A DNA stretch of 64,000 nucleotides from Streptomyces cellostaticus (GCF_023630175.1 NZ_JALLIN010000014.1:1-64000); one strand, 5' to 3'; counted from the first letter of the stretch, positions 11,988-25,213 are shown. Translations and numbers: made by a program. The notes: a model not told the origin generated them from the letters alone.

Positions 11988-14135
11988 TCAGCCGATGTCC
12001 GGAGGGTCGATCCGCACGCGCACCGGCTCCTCGCTCCCCCGCGCCATCCGGGCGGCCTGAGCCGTCTTCAGGACGGCGGCCAGCGCGGCCCCGCTGCCCG
12101 GTGGCACCCGTATCAGCGCCCGTTCCCAGTGCTCACCGGGTGGCGGCGCGCCCGGCCTGCGGGGCCGGCCGGGCAGCGTGGGGGGCACCGGCACCGGCCC
12201 GAGCACCTCGGCGTCCGCGGGCAGTTCGACGGTGCCGAGGAACTCGGCGACCGCCTCCGCCGTCCCGGACACGGCCGCCATCCGGGACACCGGGGGGAAG
12301 CCCAGCTCGGCCCGCTCGGCCAGCTCCCGCACCGCGTGTCCCACGGGGTCCCAGCGCACCAGCGCCTGCACGGGACGCAGGGTCGGCTCGGCCACCACGA
12401 CCACGGTCCCTCGCTCGGCCTGCGGGCGGACGAGCGCGCCGGCGGCGATCCAACGGCGCAGCGCGTCCTCGCCGGCCCGCAGATCGGGCCGGCCGAGCAT
12501 GGCCCAGCCGTCCAGCAGCAGGGCCGCCGCGTAGCCGGCCTCGGCGACGGGCTCGGCCCCGGGGGTGCTCACCACCAGCGCGGGCGCGTCCGGCACCGTG
12601 TCCAGCACGTGCTCGCGCCCCGAGGTGCGCACCGGCACGGCGGGGAAGGCCCGCCCCAGCTCCTCGGCGGTCCGGCGCGCCCCCACGACCTGGGCCCGCA
12701 GCCTGGGGCTCCCGCACTCCGGGCAGTGCCAGGCCCCCTCCTCCCGCCCGCACCAGCCGCATCGCGGCGCACCGGCGTCCCGGGCCTCCAGCGGGCCTGC
12801 GCAGTGCCGGCACCGGGCGGGTGCCCGGCACTGCGCGCAGGCCATGCGCGGCACGTAACCGCGCCGGGGCACCTGCACCAGCACCGGGCCGTGCCGCAGC
12901 CCCTCCCGCACCACCTGCCAGGCGAGCGTGGGCAGCCGGGCGGCGCGGGCGGCCTCGTCGCGGGCGAGATCGTCGTCCCCGACCGTGCGCACGAGGGGGG
13001 CGGCCCCCCGTACCTGGTCCCGGCCGGCGGCCAGGGGCCGCGCCCACCCGCTCTCGACGAGCTGGGCCGCCTCGACCGTGCAGCTCCAGGCACCGAGCAG
13101 GAAGGCGCATCTGTCGAGTGTGGCGCGCAGCAGCAGCACGTCCCGGGCGTGCGGCTGCGGGGCGTGCGGCTCGCCGTGGCTGCCGTCCCCGTCGTCCCAG
13201 ACGGCCACCAGCCCCAGGTCCCGCACCGGGGCGAACATCGCCGCCCGGGTGCCGACGACGGCGCGCACGGACCCGCGCCGCACCGCGAGCCACTGCGCGT
13301 ACCGCTTCTCGGGGCCGGCGTCGGCGGTGAGCTGCACGTGGCGGCCCTCGCCGAGCAGCGCGGTCAGCGCGGCGTCGACGCGCGCGGCGGCCCGCCCGTC
13401 CGGTACGACGACGAGCGCGCCGCGTCCCGAGGCGAGCGTTGCGGCGACCGCGCGGGCCAGTTCCTCGGCCCACAGCGGCCCCGGCAGGGCGTTCCACACG
13501 GCTCGCGGGGAGGCGCCGGCGGCCAGCGACTCGAGAAAGGCGGCCCCGTGCCCGTAGCGCGCCCAGGAACCCGGCTCCGGCGCCGGTGGCGAGGGCAGCG
13601 GGGCGGGCGACGGCCGCCGCTCGGCGCGCGCGCTGCGCGGCGGCACGGCGAGCTGCAGCACATCGGCGAGGCTCCCCGCGTAGCGGTCGGCGACGGCCCG
13701 GGCGAGCTGCAGCAGCTCCTCGCTCAGTACGGGCTCGGGCGACACCACCTGGGCCAGGGCGGCCAGCGGCCCCGAGTAGTCGGACTCGGCCCGCCGCTCG
13801 ACGATGAACCCGTCGATGAGCCCGCCGCCCTCGCGCCGGCCCTCCCGCACGCGCCCCCGCCCGGCCCCGAACCGCACCCGGACCCTGACCCCGGGCTGTG
13901 CCTCGGCGTCCAGTTCCTCGGGCACCGCGTAGTCGAAGTACCGGTCCAGGTGCAGTACGCCCTTGTCGACGAGCACGCGCGCCACGGGCCGCTCCCCCGC
14001 CAGCGCGGCGCCCCGCCAGGTCCGCGGCTTGGCCCGGGGGACCCTGGCCCCCCGCACGCCCTCCCGGATGAGCGCGAGCTGCTCCGGCGGCGCCCCCTCG
14101 GCCCCGCCGCCCCCCACACCGTTCTCGCTGCTCAC
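11988..14135 (-). CDS. priA: PriA-like primosomal protein N' lacking helicase motifs
   Basis: This is about 715 residues from a GTG at 14135. It aligns in order with PriA: an N-terminal DNA-binding domain (VARVLVDKGVLHLDRYFDYAVP), a helicase-like core, and a zinc module with four CxxC-type pairs (for example CAQCRAPARCRHC and CGWCGREEGAWHCPEC). The ATPase motifs are degenerate: where TGSGKT is expected the sequence reads LPGPLWAEE, and DEEH is replaced by DDGD. It may therefore act as a restart scaffold rather than a helicase, a state reported for actinobacterial PriA homologues. The start is uncertain; the open frame reaches 14228. Confidence 0.82.
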   Translation of the reverse strand: MSSENGVGGGGAEGAPPEQLALIREGVRGARVPRAKPRTWRGAALAGERPVARVLVDKGVLHLDRYFDYAVPEELDAEAQPGVRVRVRFGAGRGRVREGRREGGGLIDGFIVERRAESDYSGPLAALAQVVSPEPVLSEELLQLARAVADRYAGSLADVLQLAVPPRSARAERRPSPAPLPSPPAPEPGSWARYGHGAAFLESLAAGASPRAVWNALPGPLWAEELARAVAATLASGRGALVVVPDGRAAARVDAALTALLGEGRHVQLTADAGPEKRYAQWLAVRRGSVRAVVGTRAAMFAPVRDLGLVAVWDDGDGSHGEPHAPQPHARDVLLLRATLDRCAFLLGAWSCTVEAAQLVESGWARPLAAGRDQVRGAAPLVRTVGDDDLARDEAARAARLPTLAWQVVREGLRHGPVLVQVPRRGYVPRMACAQCRAPARCRHCAGPLEARDAGAPRCGWCGREEGAWHCPECGSPRLRAQVVGARRTAEELGRAFPAVPVRTSGREHVLDTVPDAPALVVSTPGAEPVAEAGYAAALLLDGWAMLGRPDLRAGEDALRRWIAAGALVRPQAERGTVVVVAEPTLRPVQALVRWDPVGHAVRELAERAELGFPPVSRMAAVSGTAEAVAEFLGTVELPADAEVLGPVPVPPTLPGRPRRPGAPPPGEHWERALIRVPPGSGAALAAVLKTAQAARMARGSEEPVRVRIDPPDIG

Positions 14136-14225
14136 GCCTGCATTCTTACCAAACGCCACCGACAGCCGGCGCCCCGAGCGGGATCCCGGGGGCGGGGACG
14201 GGGTGGTGCGGGGGCGCCGGAGACG

Positions 14226-14265
14226 CACCGGGGCCCGGCCCCCGAAGGGAGGCCGGGCCCCGGTG
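14226..14265 (-). terminator. Terminator of metK
   Basis: A perfect 15-bp stem (14226-14240 with 14251-14265) and a ten-base loop lie 16 bases beyond the metK stop codon and before priA. Confidence 0.72.
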
Positions 14266-14281
14266 GGACGCGCGGTGCGGG

Positions 14282-15490
14282 CTACAGGCCCGCGGCCTCG
14301 CGCAGGGCGTCCACGCGGTCCGTGCGCTCCCAGGTGAAGTCGGGCAGCTCACGGCCGAAGTGGCCGTACGCGGCGGTCTGGGCGTAGATCGGGCGGAGCA
14401 GGTCGAGGTCGCGGATGATGGCGGCCGGACGGAGGTCGAAGACCTCGTCGATCGCCTTCTCGATCCTCTCGTGGTCGATCTTGGCGGTGCCGAAGGTCTC
14501 CACGAACAGACCCACCGGCTCGGCCTTGCCGATGGCGTAGGCGACCTGGACCTCGCAGCGGGAGGCCAGGCCCGCCGCCACGACGTTCTTGGCGACCCAG
14601 CGCATGGCGTAGGCGGCGGAGCGGTCGACCTTGGACGGGTCCTTGCCGGAGAAGGCACCGCCGCCGTGGCGGGCCATGCCGCCGTAGGTGTCGATGATGA
14701 TCTTGCGGCCGGTCAGGCCGGCGTCGCCCATGGGGCCGCCGATCTCGAAACGGCCGGTCGGGTTGACCAGCAGCCGGTAGCCCTCGGTGTCCAGCTTGAT
14801 GCCGTCCTCCAGCAGGGCCTTCAGCTCGGGCTCGACGACGAACTCACGGATGTCGGGGGCGAGCAGCGACTCGAGGTCGATGTCGGAGGCGTGCTGGGAG
14901 GAGACCACGACCGTGTCGAGGCGGACGGCCTTGTCGCCGTCGTACTCGATGGTGACCTGCGTCTTGCCGTCGGGGCGCAGGTAGGGGATGGTGCCGTTCT
15001 TGCGGACCTCGGAGAGCCGCTTCGACAGGCGGTGCGCCAGGAAGACCGGCAGCGGCATCAGCGTCGGCGTCTCGTCCGAGGCGTAGCCGAACATCAGGCC
15101 CTGGTCGCCGGCGCCCTGCTTGTCGAGCTCGTCCTCGTCGCCCTCGACCCGGGACTCGTAGGCCGTGTCGACGCCCTGCGCGATGTCCGGGGACTGCGCG
15201 CCGATCGACACCGAGACGCCGCAGGAGGCTCCGTCGAAGCCCTTCTTCGAGGAGTCGTAGCCGATCTCGAGGATCTTGTTGCGGACCAGGGTCGCGATGT
15301 CCGCGTAGGCCTTGGTCGTCACCTCGCCGGCCACGTGCACCAGGCCGGTGGTGATCAGCGTCTCGACGGCGACACGCGAGGAGGGGTCCTCCCGCAGCAG
15401 CGCGTCGAGAATGGTGTCGCTGATCTGGTCAGCGATCTTGTCGGGGTGACCCTCGGTCACGGACTCCGAGGTGAACAGGCGACGGGACAC
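14282..15490 (-). CDS. metK: S-adenosylmethionine synthetase
   Basis: This 402-residue enzyme makes S-adenosylmethionine from methionine and ATP. Signature motifs are intact: [14 protein letters not shown] at the N-terminus, [12 protein letters not shown] (methionine/ATP loop) and [19 protein letters not shown] (P-loop-like phosphate binding). The start is a GTG at 15490 with AGGGAG upstream, giving the usual family length; the open frame continues upstream into non-coding sequence. The 294-base gap upstream contains no gene. I looked there for a SAM riboswitch and did not recognise one. A TAAACT hexamer at 15571-15576 (minus strand) might be a -10 element. Confidence 0.96.
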   Translation of the reverse strand: MSRRLFTSESVTEGHPDKIADQISDTILDALLREDPSSRVAVETLITTGLVHVAGEVTTKAYADIATLVRNKILEIGYDSSKKGFDGASCGVSVSIGAQSPDIAQGVDTAYESRVEGDEDELDKQGAGDQGLMFGYASDETPTLMPLPVFLAHRLSKRLSEVRKNGTIPYLRPDGKTQVTIEYDGDKAVRLDTVVVSSQHASDIDLESLLAPDIREFVVEPELKALLEDGIKLDTEGYRLLVNPTGRFEIGGPMGDAGLTGRKIIIDTYGGMARHGGGAFSGKDPSKVDRSAAYAMRWVAKNVVAAGLASRCEVQVAYAIGKAEPVGLFVETFGTAKIDHERIEKAIDEVFDLRPAAIIRDLDLLRPIYAQTAAYGHFGRELPDFTWERTDRVDALREAAGL

Positions 15491-15784
15491 AACGCTCCCT
15501 GGGGTTGCAGCGGCTGCTGTCTGATCATTGGCGGACCACGCGGGGGCTGCGCCCGACGTCGTCCGCGAACAGTTTATCGGTCGCACTCGGCCGCCGGCCC
15601 ACGTGTCTCGCCTCTCGGGAGCGCTGTGACCTGCGGCACGGGCATTCTGCACAATGCCCGGCGGCCTTGACCAGGCCCGCCACGCGACATTGTCTGGCTG
15701 AAAACCGACGTCGCGCGGCGGGACGAAATCGGCCCGGACGGCCGAACCGGGCCACGCCCGGACGGCGCAACGGCGGCGGCCGGG

Positions 15785-16987
15785 TCAGCCGAGACGGGCG
15801 GCCACCAGGTCCCAGACGACGTCCGCGAGGGCCTCCTTGGGTCCGTGCGGCACGGGGGTCTCGCTGCCGTCGGCGCCCAGCACCACGGCCTCGTTCTCCT
15901 CCGAACCGAAGGTCCTGCGCTCCCCCACCTCGTTGACGACGAGGAGGTCGCAGCCCTTCCGGGCGAGCTTGGCCCGGCCGTTGGCGAGCACGTCGTCGGT
16001 CTCCGCGGCGAAGCCGACGACGATCTGGGCGGGCCGGGCGCGCTCGGCCGAGATCTCGGCGAGGATGTCCGGATTCCGCACCAGGGCGACCGGGGCGGGC
16101 TCCTGGTCGTCCTTCTTCTTGATCTTCCCGGCCACGTAGACGGCGGGGCGGAAGTCGGCCACGGCGGCGGCCATCACCACGGCGTCGGCGTCGGCGGCGG
16201 CCTTCAGGACCGCCTCACGGAGCTGGACCGCGGTGCCCACCGGGACGACGTCGACGCCCGCCGGGTCGGGCAGTGCGGTGTTGGCGGCGATCAGCGTGAC
16301 CCGGGCGCCGCGGGCCGCGGCCGTGCGGGCCAGGGCGTAGCCCTGCTTGCCGGAGGAGCGGTTGCCCAGGAAGCGGACCGGGTCGAGGGGCTCGCGGGTG
16401 CCGCCGGCCGAGACGACGACGTGCCGCCCCTGGAGGTCGGGGGCCTGGACGCCCCGGGCCAGGACCCGGCGGCACACCTCGAAGATCTCCACCGGATCGG
16501 GCAGCCGGCCCTTGCCGGTGTCGGCCCCGGTCAGCCGGCCCACCGCGGGCTCGACGACGACGGCGCCGCGGCGGCGCAGGGTCGCCACGTTCTCCTGGGT
16601 GGCGGGGTGCTCCCACATCTCCGTGTGCATGGCGGGCGCGAACACCACCGGGCAGCGGGCGGTGAGCAGGGTGTTGGTCAGCAGGTCGTCCGCGAGGCCG
16701 TGGGCGGCCTTGGCGAGCATGTCGGCGGTGGCGGGGGCCACCACGACCAGGTCGGCGTGCTGGCCGATGCGGACGTGCGGCACCTCCTCGACGCGGTCCC
16801 AGACCTCCGTGGAGACCGGGTTGCCGGAGAGGGCGGACCAGGTGGCCGCGCCGACGAAGTGCAGCGCGGAGGCGGTGGGCACCACGTGTACGTCGTGACC
16901 CGACTCCGAGAACCTCCTCAGCAGCTCGCAGGCCTTGTACGCGGCGATGCCGCCACTGACCCCCAGAACGACCCTAGGCTTGTCCAC
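15785..16987 (-). CDS. coaBC: Bifunctional phosphopantothenoylcysteine decarboxylase/synthetase
   Basis: This is about 400 residues with two domains for two steps of coenzyme A synthesis. The N-terminal CoaC flavoprotein starts VVLGVSGGIAAYKACELLRR and has PAMHTEMW near its active site. The C-terminal CoaB ligase has the motif GGTREPLDPVRFLGNRSSG and a Lys-rich loop KIKKKDD. I prefer the GTG at 16987 because GGGAG lies five bases upstream; an ATG three bases earlier is too close to the ribosome binding site. It is separated from rpoZ by a strong hairpin. Confidence 0.94.
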   Translation of the reverse strand: MDKPRVVLGVSGGIAAYKACELLRRFSESGHDVHVVPTASALHFVGAATWSALSGNPVSTEVWDRVEEVPHVRIGQHADLVVVAPATADMLAKAAHGLADDLLTNTLLTARCPVVFAPAMHTEMWEHPATQENVATLRRRGAVVVEPAVGRLTGADTGKGRLPDPVEIFEVCRRVLARGVQAPDLQGRHVVVSAGGTREPLDPVRFLGNRSSGKQGYALARTAAARGARVTLIAANTALPDPAGVDVVPVGTAVQLREAVLKAAADADAVVMAAAVADFRPAVYVAGKIKKKDDQEPAPVALVRNPDILAEISAERARPAQIVVGFAAETDDVLANGRAKLARKGCDLLVVNEVGERRTFGSEENEAVVLGADGSETPVPHGPKEALADVVWDLVAARLG

Positions 16988-17039
16988 CATCTCTCCCGGG
17001 CTCGGCAACCTACGCGGCGACGTACGGATCCATCACACA

Positions 17040-17091
17040 CCACGGGCCCGGCAGGGCATCCCCTCCGGGGGAGTGACTGCCGGGCCCGTGG
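17040..17091 (-). terminator. Hairpin between rpoZ and coaBC
   Basis: A perfect 15-bp stem (17040-17054 with 17077-17091) encloses a 22-base loop that itself can form a small TCCCC/GGGGA hairpin. It follows the rpoZ stop by about 38 bases and precedes coaBC, so it is a terminator or attenuator. Confidence 0.7.
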
Positions 17092-17129
17092 ATGGGTCAA
17101 CCGCGATCTGAAAGTACTACCGCGCGGTG

Positions 17130-17402
17130 CTACTGGGCGGGGCCCTCGATGGCCTCCGAGGTCAGCAGACCGGCGTTGATCTCGCGCAGGGCGATCGACA
17201 GCGGCTTCTCGTGGACGTGGGTGTCGACGAGCGGACCGACGTACTCGAGCAGGCCCTCGCCGAGCTGCGAGTAGTACGCGTTGATCTGGCGGGCCCGCTT
17301 GGCCGCGTAGATCACGAGGCTGTACTTCGAGTCGGTGGCCTCGAGCAGCTCGTCGATCGGCGGGTTGATGATGCCCTCGGGCGCGGTGATGGAAGAGGAC
17401 AC
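17130..17402 (-). CDS. rpoZ: RNA polymerase omega subunit
   Basis: This 90-residue omega subunit helps assemble the beta' subunit into core RNA polymerase. It carries the family sequence [21 protein letters not shown], followed by [10 protein letters not shown]. The start is a GTG with GGAAGG upstream. It is placed directly after gmk, the classic gmk-rpoZ order. In Streptomyces loss of omega is reported to impair differentiation and antibiotic production. Confidence 0.96.
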   Translation of the reverse strand: MSSSITAPEGIINPPIDELLEATDSKYSLVIYAAKRARQINAYYSQLGEGLLEYVGPLVDTHVHEKPLSIALREINAGLLTSEAIEGPAQ

Positions 17403-17476
17403 GCTCTACCTTCCGATGGATGGGAAAGAATCAGTCGGTGCGAGGGGCCGCGTGCACCTGGGTGCTGCGGTCACGA

Positions 17477-18070
17477 TCACACAACGTCCATCAAGGCTAG
17501 CAGCTCGCGGGCCACGTCCTCGACGGAGGTGTTGACCAGGGTCTCGTCGAACTCCGGCTCCGCGGCCAGCTCGGTCTTCGCGGCGTCCAGGCGCCGCTCG
17601 ATGACCTCGGGCGGTTCGGTCCCCCGGCCGGTCAGCCTGCGCACCAGCTCCTCCCAGGAGGGCGGGGCCAGGAACACGAGCTGGGCGTCGGACATCGACT
17701 CGCGGACCTGCCGGGCGCCCTGGAGGTCGATCTCCAGCAGCACGGGCTCGCCCTTCTCCAGCCGGTCCTGCACGGCCCCGCGGGGCGTGCCGTAGCGGTT
17801 GCCGGCGAACTCGGCCCATTCCAGCAGCTCGCCGTTGGCGATCAGCTTGTCCATCTCGTCGTCGGTGACGAAGAAGTAGTGGACTCCGTGCTGCTCGCCG
17901 GGGCGCGGCTTGCGGGTGGTCGCGGAGACCGAGAGCCAGACCTCGGGATGTTCCTTGCGCATATGGGCGACGACCGTGCTCTTGCCGACCCCTGAGGGGC
18001 CGGAGAGCACGGTCAGCCGCGGACGTGCGTCCGGGGGCACGGGGGTCGTCCCCCGGGGTGTTACAGCCAT
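17477..18070 (-). CDS. gmk: Guanylate kinase
   Basis: This 197-residue enzyme phosphorylates GMP to GDP with ATP. The P-loop [14 protein letters not shown] is at about residues 24-37. The GMP-binding region ([21 protein letters not shown]) is followed by the lid segment and the [12 protein letters not shown] strand. A 20-residue Pro/Arg-rich N-terminal extension precedes the P-loop. The start is ATG at 18070. It lies between the sIHF gene and rpoZ and is probably cotranscribed. Confidence 0.96.
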   Translation of the reverse strand: MAVTPRGTTPVPPDARPRLTVLSGPSGVGKSTVVAHMRKEHPEVWLSVSATTRKPRPGEQHGVHYFFVTDDEMDKLIANGELLEWAEFAGNRYGTPRGAVQDRLEKGEPVLLEIDLQGARQVRESMSDAQLVFLAPPSWEELVRRLTGRGTEPPEVIERRLDAAKTELAAEPEFDETLVNTSVEDVARELLALMDVV

Positions 18071-18130
18071 GCAGCGATTATTCCAGCAATCCCGGAGTGC
18101 CCGGGACTCCCGGTCCGGCGGGGGCCGGGC

Positions 18131-18454
18131 TCAGGAGCCGGTGCTGCCGAACTCACGCTCCAGGGAGGCGATCTGGTTGGAGCCGAGACCGCGCACGCGA
18201 CGGCTCTCGGAGATGCCCAGACGCTCCATGATCTGCTTGGCGCGGACCTTGCCCACGCCCGGCAGGGACTCGAGCAGGGCGGAGACCTTCATCTTGCCGA
18301 TGACGTCGTTCTCCTGACCCTGCTTGATGACCTCGTGCAGGGAGGCGCCGGAGTGCTTGAGTCGATTCTTGACCTCGGCCCGCTCCCGGCGAGCCGCGGC
18401 GGCCTTTTCGAGCGCGGCTGCGCGCTGTTCAGGGGTAAGGGGCGGAAGAGCCAC
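18131..18454 (-). CDS. sIHF: Actinobacterial integration host factor sIHF
   Basis: This 107-residue nucleoid-associated protein begins MALPPLTPEQRAAALEKA. It has a long N-terminal helix and a DNA-binding helix-two-turn-helix region containing LLESLPGVGKVRAKQIMERL. The length equals that of S. coelicolor sIHF, which binds and bends DNA and affects topology, sporulation and antibiotic production. The GTG at 18454 was chosen because GAGGTGACGTAGG lies just upstream and the start matches the family; the frame is open further upstream. It sits in the widespread actinobacterial pyrF-sIHF-gmk-rpoZ block. Confidence 0.95.
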   Translation of the reverse strand: MALPPLTPEQRAAALEKAAAARRERAEVKNRLKHSGASLHEVIKQGQENDVIGKMKVSALLESLPGVGKVRAKQIMERLGISESRRVRGLGSNQIASLEREFGSTGS

Positions 18455-18552
18455 GCCTACGTCACCTCGGATGTCGAACTGTCGGATACGGACCGGTGAG
18501 GAACCTAGTCGCCCCACACCTGGGGAGCCACGAGCAACACGCTGCCCGTTCT

Positions 18553-18590
18553 CCCCCACTACCTGCGGAGGCGCGGGAGGTGCCCCCACT
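18553..18590. repeat. Short intergenic repeat in sIHF leader
   Basis: Two direct copies of CCCCCACT (18553-18560 and 18583-18590) flank a 22-base segment rich in purines. It resembles the small C-rich intergenic repeats I have seen scattered in Streptomyces genomes, but copy number cannot be checked here. It falls between the candidate promoter and the sIHF gene. Confidence 0.35.
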
Positions 18591-18596
18591 GCTCGG

Positions 18597-18625
18597 AGAC
18601 TAGCGGGCAAGTCCGCCAGAGTCAG
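18597..18625 (-). promoter_or_regulatory. Candidate sigma70-type promoter for sIHF
   Basis: On the minus strand CTGACT (18620-18625) and TAGTCT (18597-18602) are separated by 17 bases, matching vegetative -35/-10 spacing. This would give a leader of roughly 135 bases before the GTG. It is a prediction from sequence only. Confidence 0.35.
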
Positions 18626-18753
18626 CGAGAACAGCGGAAAAGTACAGGTCAGCCGCCGTCAGGACGGATATTTCAGACATAATGCCCTCGATTTGAGGAT
18701 GTATTCGCGCTCAGGGCGACGCCCGCCGCGCGCCGAAACGCCCTCCCGGCAGC

Positions 18754-19599
18754 TCAGCCGCCCGCGACGGCGGTCCGGATCTCCTCCGCGAAGCGCTCCG
18801 TGGCCGAGCGCAGCGCCGCGACGTCGGGCCCCTGGCGCAGCACACCCCGGCTGACGTTGGGCACCACGTTGCGCACCGCCGCCCCGAAGACGCGGGGAAG
18901 GTCCGCCGCCGTGGCCCCCTGCGCCCCGACGCCGGGCGCCAGGAGCGGGCCGTTGACGTCGAGGTCGTACGAGGACAGGTCGCCGACGGTGGCGCCGACG
19001 ACGGCGCCGAACGAGCCCAGCGGCTCCTCGCCGGCGTTCTCGGCGGCCAGGTGGGCCAGCATGGTCGCGCCCACGTCGCGCCCGTCGGCGCGGACCGCGT
19101 GCTGGACCTCCGGTCCCTCCGGGTTGGAGGTCAGCGCCAGCACGAACAGCCCGGTGCCGCTCTGCCTGGCCAGCGCCACGGCAGGGCTGAGCGAGCCGTA
19201 GCCGAGGTACGGCGAGACGGTCAGCGCGTCGGAGAACAGCGGGGAGTCCTGGTGCAGGTAGGCCTCGGCGTACCCGGCCATGGTCGAGCCGATGTCGCCG
19301 CGCTTGGCGTCCATCACGACCAGGGCGCCGGCCGCGCGTGCCTCCTGGACCGTCCGCTCCAGCACGGCGACGCCGCGCGAGCCGAACCGCTCGAAGAACG
19401 CGCTCTGCGGTTTCACGACGGCGACCCGGCCGGCCACCGCCTCGACGACGGTGCGGCTGAACCGCTCCAGACCGGCCACGTCGTCCGCCAGGCCCCACGC
19501 CGCGAGCAGGGAGGCGTGCGGGTCGATGCCGACGCACAGCGGGCCGCGCTCGTCCATCGCGCGGCGCAGGCGCGCGCCGAACGGCTCCAGAACGGTCAT
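18754..19599 (-). CDS. pyrF: Orotidine 5'-phosphate decarboxylase
   Basis: This 281-residue enzyme catalyses the last step of UMP synthesis. It belongs to the longer type-2 class common in actinobacteria. The active-site lysine motif VMDAKRGDIGST is intact, and the N-terminal LCVGIDPHASLL is typical. Its ATG overlaps the pyrD stop codon by four bases (ATGA), implying translational coupling. It is the last gene of the pyrimidine operon; about 300 bases separate it from the sIHF gene. Confidence 0.95.
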   Translation of the reverse strand: MTVLEPFGARLRRAMDERGPLCVGIDPHASLLAAWGLADDVAGLERFSRTVVEAVAGRVAVVKPQSAFFERFGSRGVAVLERTVQEARAAGALVVMDAKRGDIGSTMAGYAEAYLHQDSPLFSDALTVSPYLGYGSLSPAVALARQSGTGLFVLALTSNPEGPEVQHAVRADGRDVGATMLAHLAAENAGEEPLGSFGAVVGATVGDLSSYDLDVNGPLLAPGVGAQGATAADLPRVFGAAVRNVVPNVSRGVLRQGPDVAALRSATERFAEEIRTAVAGG

Positions 19600-20717
19600 G
19601 CGTCGCTCCTCACGTCGTCGTTCCTCACATCGGCGCCGACCGCGTCGGCGAGGGTGGCGTACGGGCTGGTCCGCAGGCGCGCGGCGAGGCCCTTGTGGAT
19701 CGCGCGGGACCAGAACGGGCCCTCGTAGACGAAGGCGCTGTAGCCCTGCACCAACGTGGCACCGGCCAGGATGCGCCGCCAGGCGTCCTCGGCGGTCTCG
19801 ACGCCGCCGACGCCCACGAGCGTGATCCGGTCCCCCACGCGGGCGTACAGGCGGCGCAGCACCTCGAGCGAGCGCGCCTTCAGCGGCGCGCCGGAGAGGC
19901 CGCCGGCCTCCTTCACCAGCGACGGCGCGGAGGTCAGGCCGAGGCCTTCGCGCGCGATCGTGGTGTTGGTGGCGATGATGCCGTCGAGGCCGAGTTCCAC
20001 CGCGAGGTCGGCGACGGCGTCGACGTCCTCGTCCGCGAGGTCGGGAGCGATCTTCACCAGCAGCGGGACGCGCCGGTCCGGGACCACGCGGTCGGCGGCC
20101 CCGCGCACCGCGCCGAGCAGCGGGCGCAGTGCCTCGGTCGCCTGGAGGTCGCGCAGGCCGGGCGTGTTCGGCGAGGAGACGTTGACGACCAGGTAGTCCG
20201 CGTACGGGGCGAGGCGCTCGGCCGACTTCACGTAGTCGCCGACGGCCTCCGCCTCCGGGACGACCTTGGTCTTGCCGATGTTGACGCCGACCACGGTCCG
20301 GAACACCGGCTCGCGGGCGGCGAGACGGGCCGCCACGGCCAGTGAACCGTCGTTGTTGAAGCCCATGCGGTTGATCAGCGCGCGGTCGCCCACGAGCCGG
20401 AAGAGCCGCTTCTTGGGGTTGCCCGGCTGCGGTTCACCGGTGACCGTGCCGATCTCGACGTGGTCGAAGCCCAGCATGGACATGCCGTCGATGGCGACGG
20501 CGTTCTTGTCGAAGCCCGCCGCGAGCCCGAACGGACCGTGCATCCGCAGCCCGAGGGCCTCGGTGCGCAGCTCCTTGTGGCGGGGCGCGAGGGCGGCCGC
20601 GACGAAGGTGCGCAGCACCGGGACGCGGACCGCGAGCCGGATCCAGCGGAAGGCCAGGTGGTGGGCCTGCTCGGGATCCATCCGCTGGAAGACGAGGTTG
20701 AAGAAGATCTTGTACAT
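19596..20717 (-). CDS. pyrD: Quinone-dependent dihydroorotate dehydrogenase (class 2)
   Basis: This 373-residue FMN enzyme oxidises dihydroorotate to orotate and passes electrons to membrane quinones. An N-terminal helical extension (about residues 1-40, with [17 protein letters not shown]) is the class-2 membrane-docking domain. The barrel shows [11 protein letters not shown] and the catalytic serine in [15 protein letters not shown]. The ATG at 20717 has GAGGAC upstream. A hairpin lies between it and carB. Confidence 0.96.
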   Translation of the reverse strand: MYKIFFNLVFQRMDPEQAHHLAFRWIRLAVRVPVLRTFVAAALAPRHKELRTEALGLRMHGPFGLAAGFDKNAVAIDGMSMLGFDHVEIGTVTGEPQPGNPKKRLFRLVGDRALINRMGFNNDGSLAVAARLAAREPVFRTVVGVNIGKTKVVPEAEAVGDYVKSAERLAPYADYLVVNVSSPNTPGLRDLQATEALRPLLGAVRGAADRVVPDRRVPLLVKIAPDLADEDVDAVADLAVELGLDGIIATNTTIAREGLGLTSAPSLVKEAGGLSGAPLKARSLEVLRRLYARVGDRITLVGVGGVETAEDAWRRILAGATLVQGYSAFVYEGPFWSRAIHKGLAARLRTSPYATLADAVGADVRNDDVRSDA

Positions 20718-20728
20718 GGTGTCCTCAC

Positions 20729-20758
20729 GAAGAGGGGGACACCGTTTCCGGTGTCCCC
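20729..20758 (-). terminator. Hairpin between carB and pyrD
   Basis: A perfect 13-bp stem (20729-20741 with 20746-20758) with a four-base loop fills most of the 52-base gap and ends 11 bases before the pyrD start. It may be a partial intra-operon terminator, an RNA processing site or a translational control element. Which one cannot be told. Confidence 0.5.
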
Positions 20759-20769
20759 CTCCTCGGCTG

Positions 20770-24070
<3,301 letters not shown>

Positions 24071-24078
<8 letters not shown>

Positions 24079-25213
24079 GCTGGCCCTCCATCAGGGATAC
24101 GAAGCGGTCGAAGAGGTAGGCGGCGTCGTGCGGGCCCGCTGCCGCTTCGGGGTGGTACTGGACGGAGAAGGCCGGCTGGTCGAGGAGGTGCAGCCCTTCC
24201 ACCACGTCGTCGTTCAGGCAGACGTGCGAGACCTCGGCGCGGCCGAACCTGGTGTCGCTGACCCGGTCGAGCGGGGCGTCCACGGCGAAGCCGTGGTTGT
24301 GGGCGGTGACCTCGACCTTGCCGGTCGTACGGTCCTGGACCGGCTGGTTGATGCCCCGGTGGCCGTACTTCAGCTTGTAGGTGCCGAAGCCGAGGGCGCG
24401 GCCGAGGATCTGGTTGCCGAAGCAGATGCCGAACAGCGGCGTGCGGCGCTCCAGGACGGCCGACATCAGCGCGACCGGGCCGTCGGCGGTGGCCGGGTCG
24501 CCGGGGCCGTTGGAGAAGAAGACACCGTCGGGCCGGACGGCGTAGACCTCGTCGGGCGTGGCGGTGGCGGGCAGCACGTGCACCTCGATGCCGCGCTCGG
24601 CCATGCGGTGCGGGGTCATGCCCTTGATGCCGAGGTCGATGGCGGCGACGGTGAAGCGCTTCTCGCCTACCGCCGGGACGACGTAGGCCTCCTGGGTGGC
24701 GACCTCCTCGTAGAGGCTCGCGCCCTTCATGTGCGGCTGCGCCCGCACCCGGCCGACCAGCTCGGCCTCGGGCGCGATCGCCGCACCGGAGAAGACCCCG
24801 GCGCGCATCGAGCCGCGCTCGCGCAGGTGGCGGGTGAGCGCGCGGGTGTCGATCCCGGAGATGCCGACCACGCCCTGCGCGACCAGCTCGTCGTCCAGCG
24901 AGCGCTTGGCTCGCCAGTTGGACGGCAGCCGCGCGGGGTCGCGCACGACGTACCCGGAGACCCAGATGCGCCGGGACTCGTCGTCCTCGTCGTTCCAGCC
25001 GGTGTTGCCGATCTGCGGGGCGGTCGCCACGACGATCTGGCGGGCGTAGGACGGATCGGTGAGGGTTTCCTGGTAGCCGGTCATGCCGGTGGAGAACACG
25101 GCCTCGCCGAAGGTCTCCCCCACGGCCCCGTAGGCGCGGCCGCGGAACGTGCGGCCGTCCTCCAGGACGAGTACGGCGGGAACCTTCGCGGCTCCCCTGG
25201 TGGAGGTCGTCAT
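24071..25213 (-). CDS. carA: Carbamoyl phosphate synthase small subunit
   Basis: This 380-residue glutaminase subunit supplies ammonia to CarB. The class I amidotransferase domain shows the nucleophile cysteine in [17 protein letters not shown] and the His-Glu pair in [13 protein letters not shown]. The N-terminal half carries [14 protein letters not shown] and [13 protein letters not shown]. The ATG at 25213 overlaps the stop of the upstream membrane-protein gene (ATGA), and its 3' end overlaps carB, so three consecutive genes are translationally linked. Confidence 0.97.

Noticed and set aside
15491..15784. SAM riboswitch upstream of metK
   Set aside because: I could not find the conserved core of SAM-I or SAM-IV aptamers in the minus-strand leader. 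Only a possible -10 hexamer is visible. A covariance-model search would decide.
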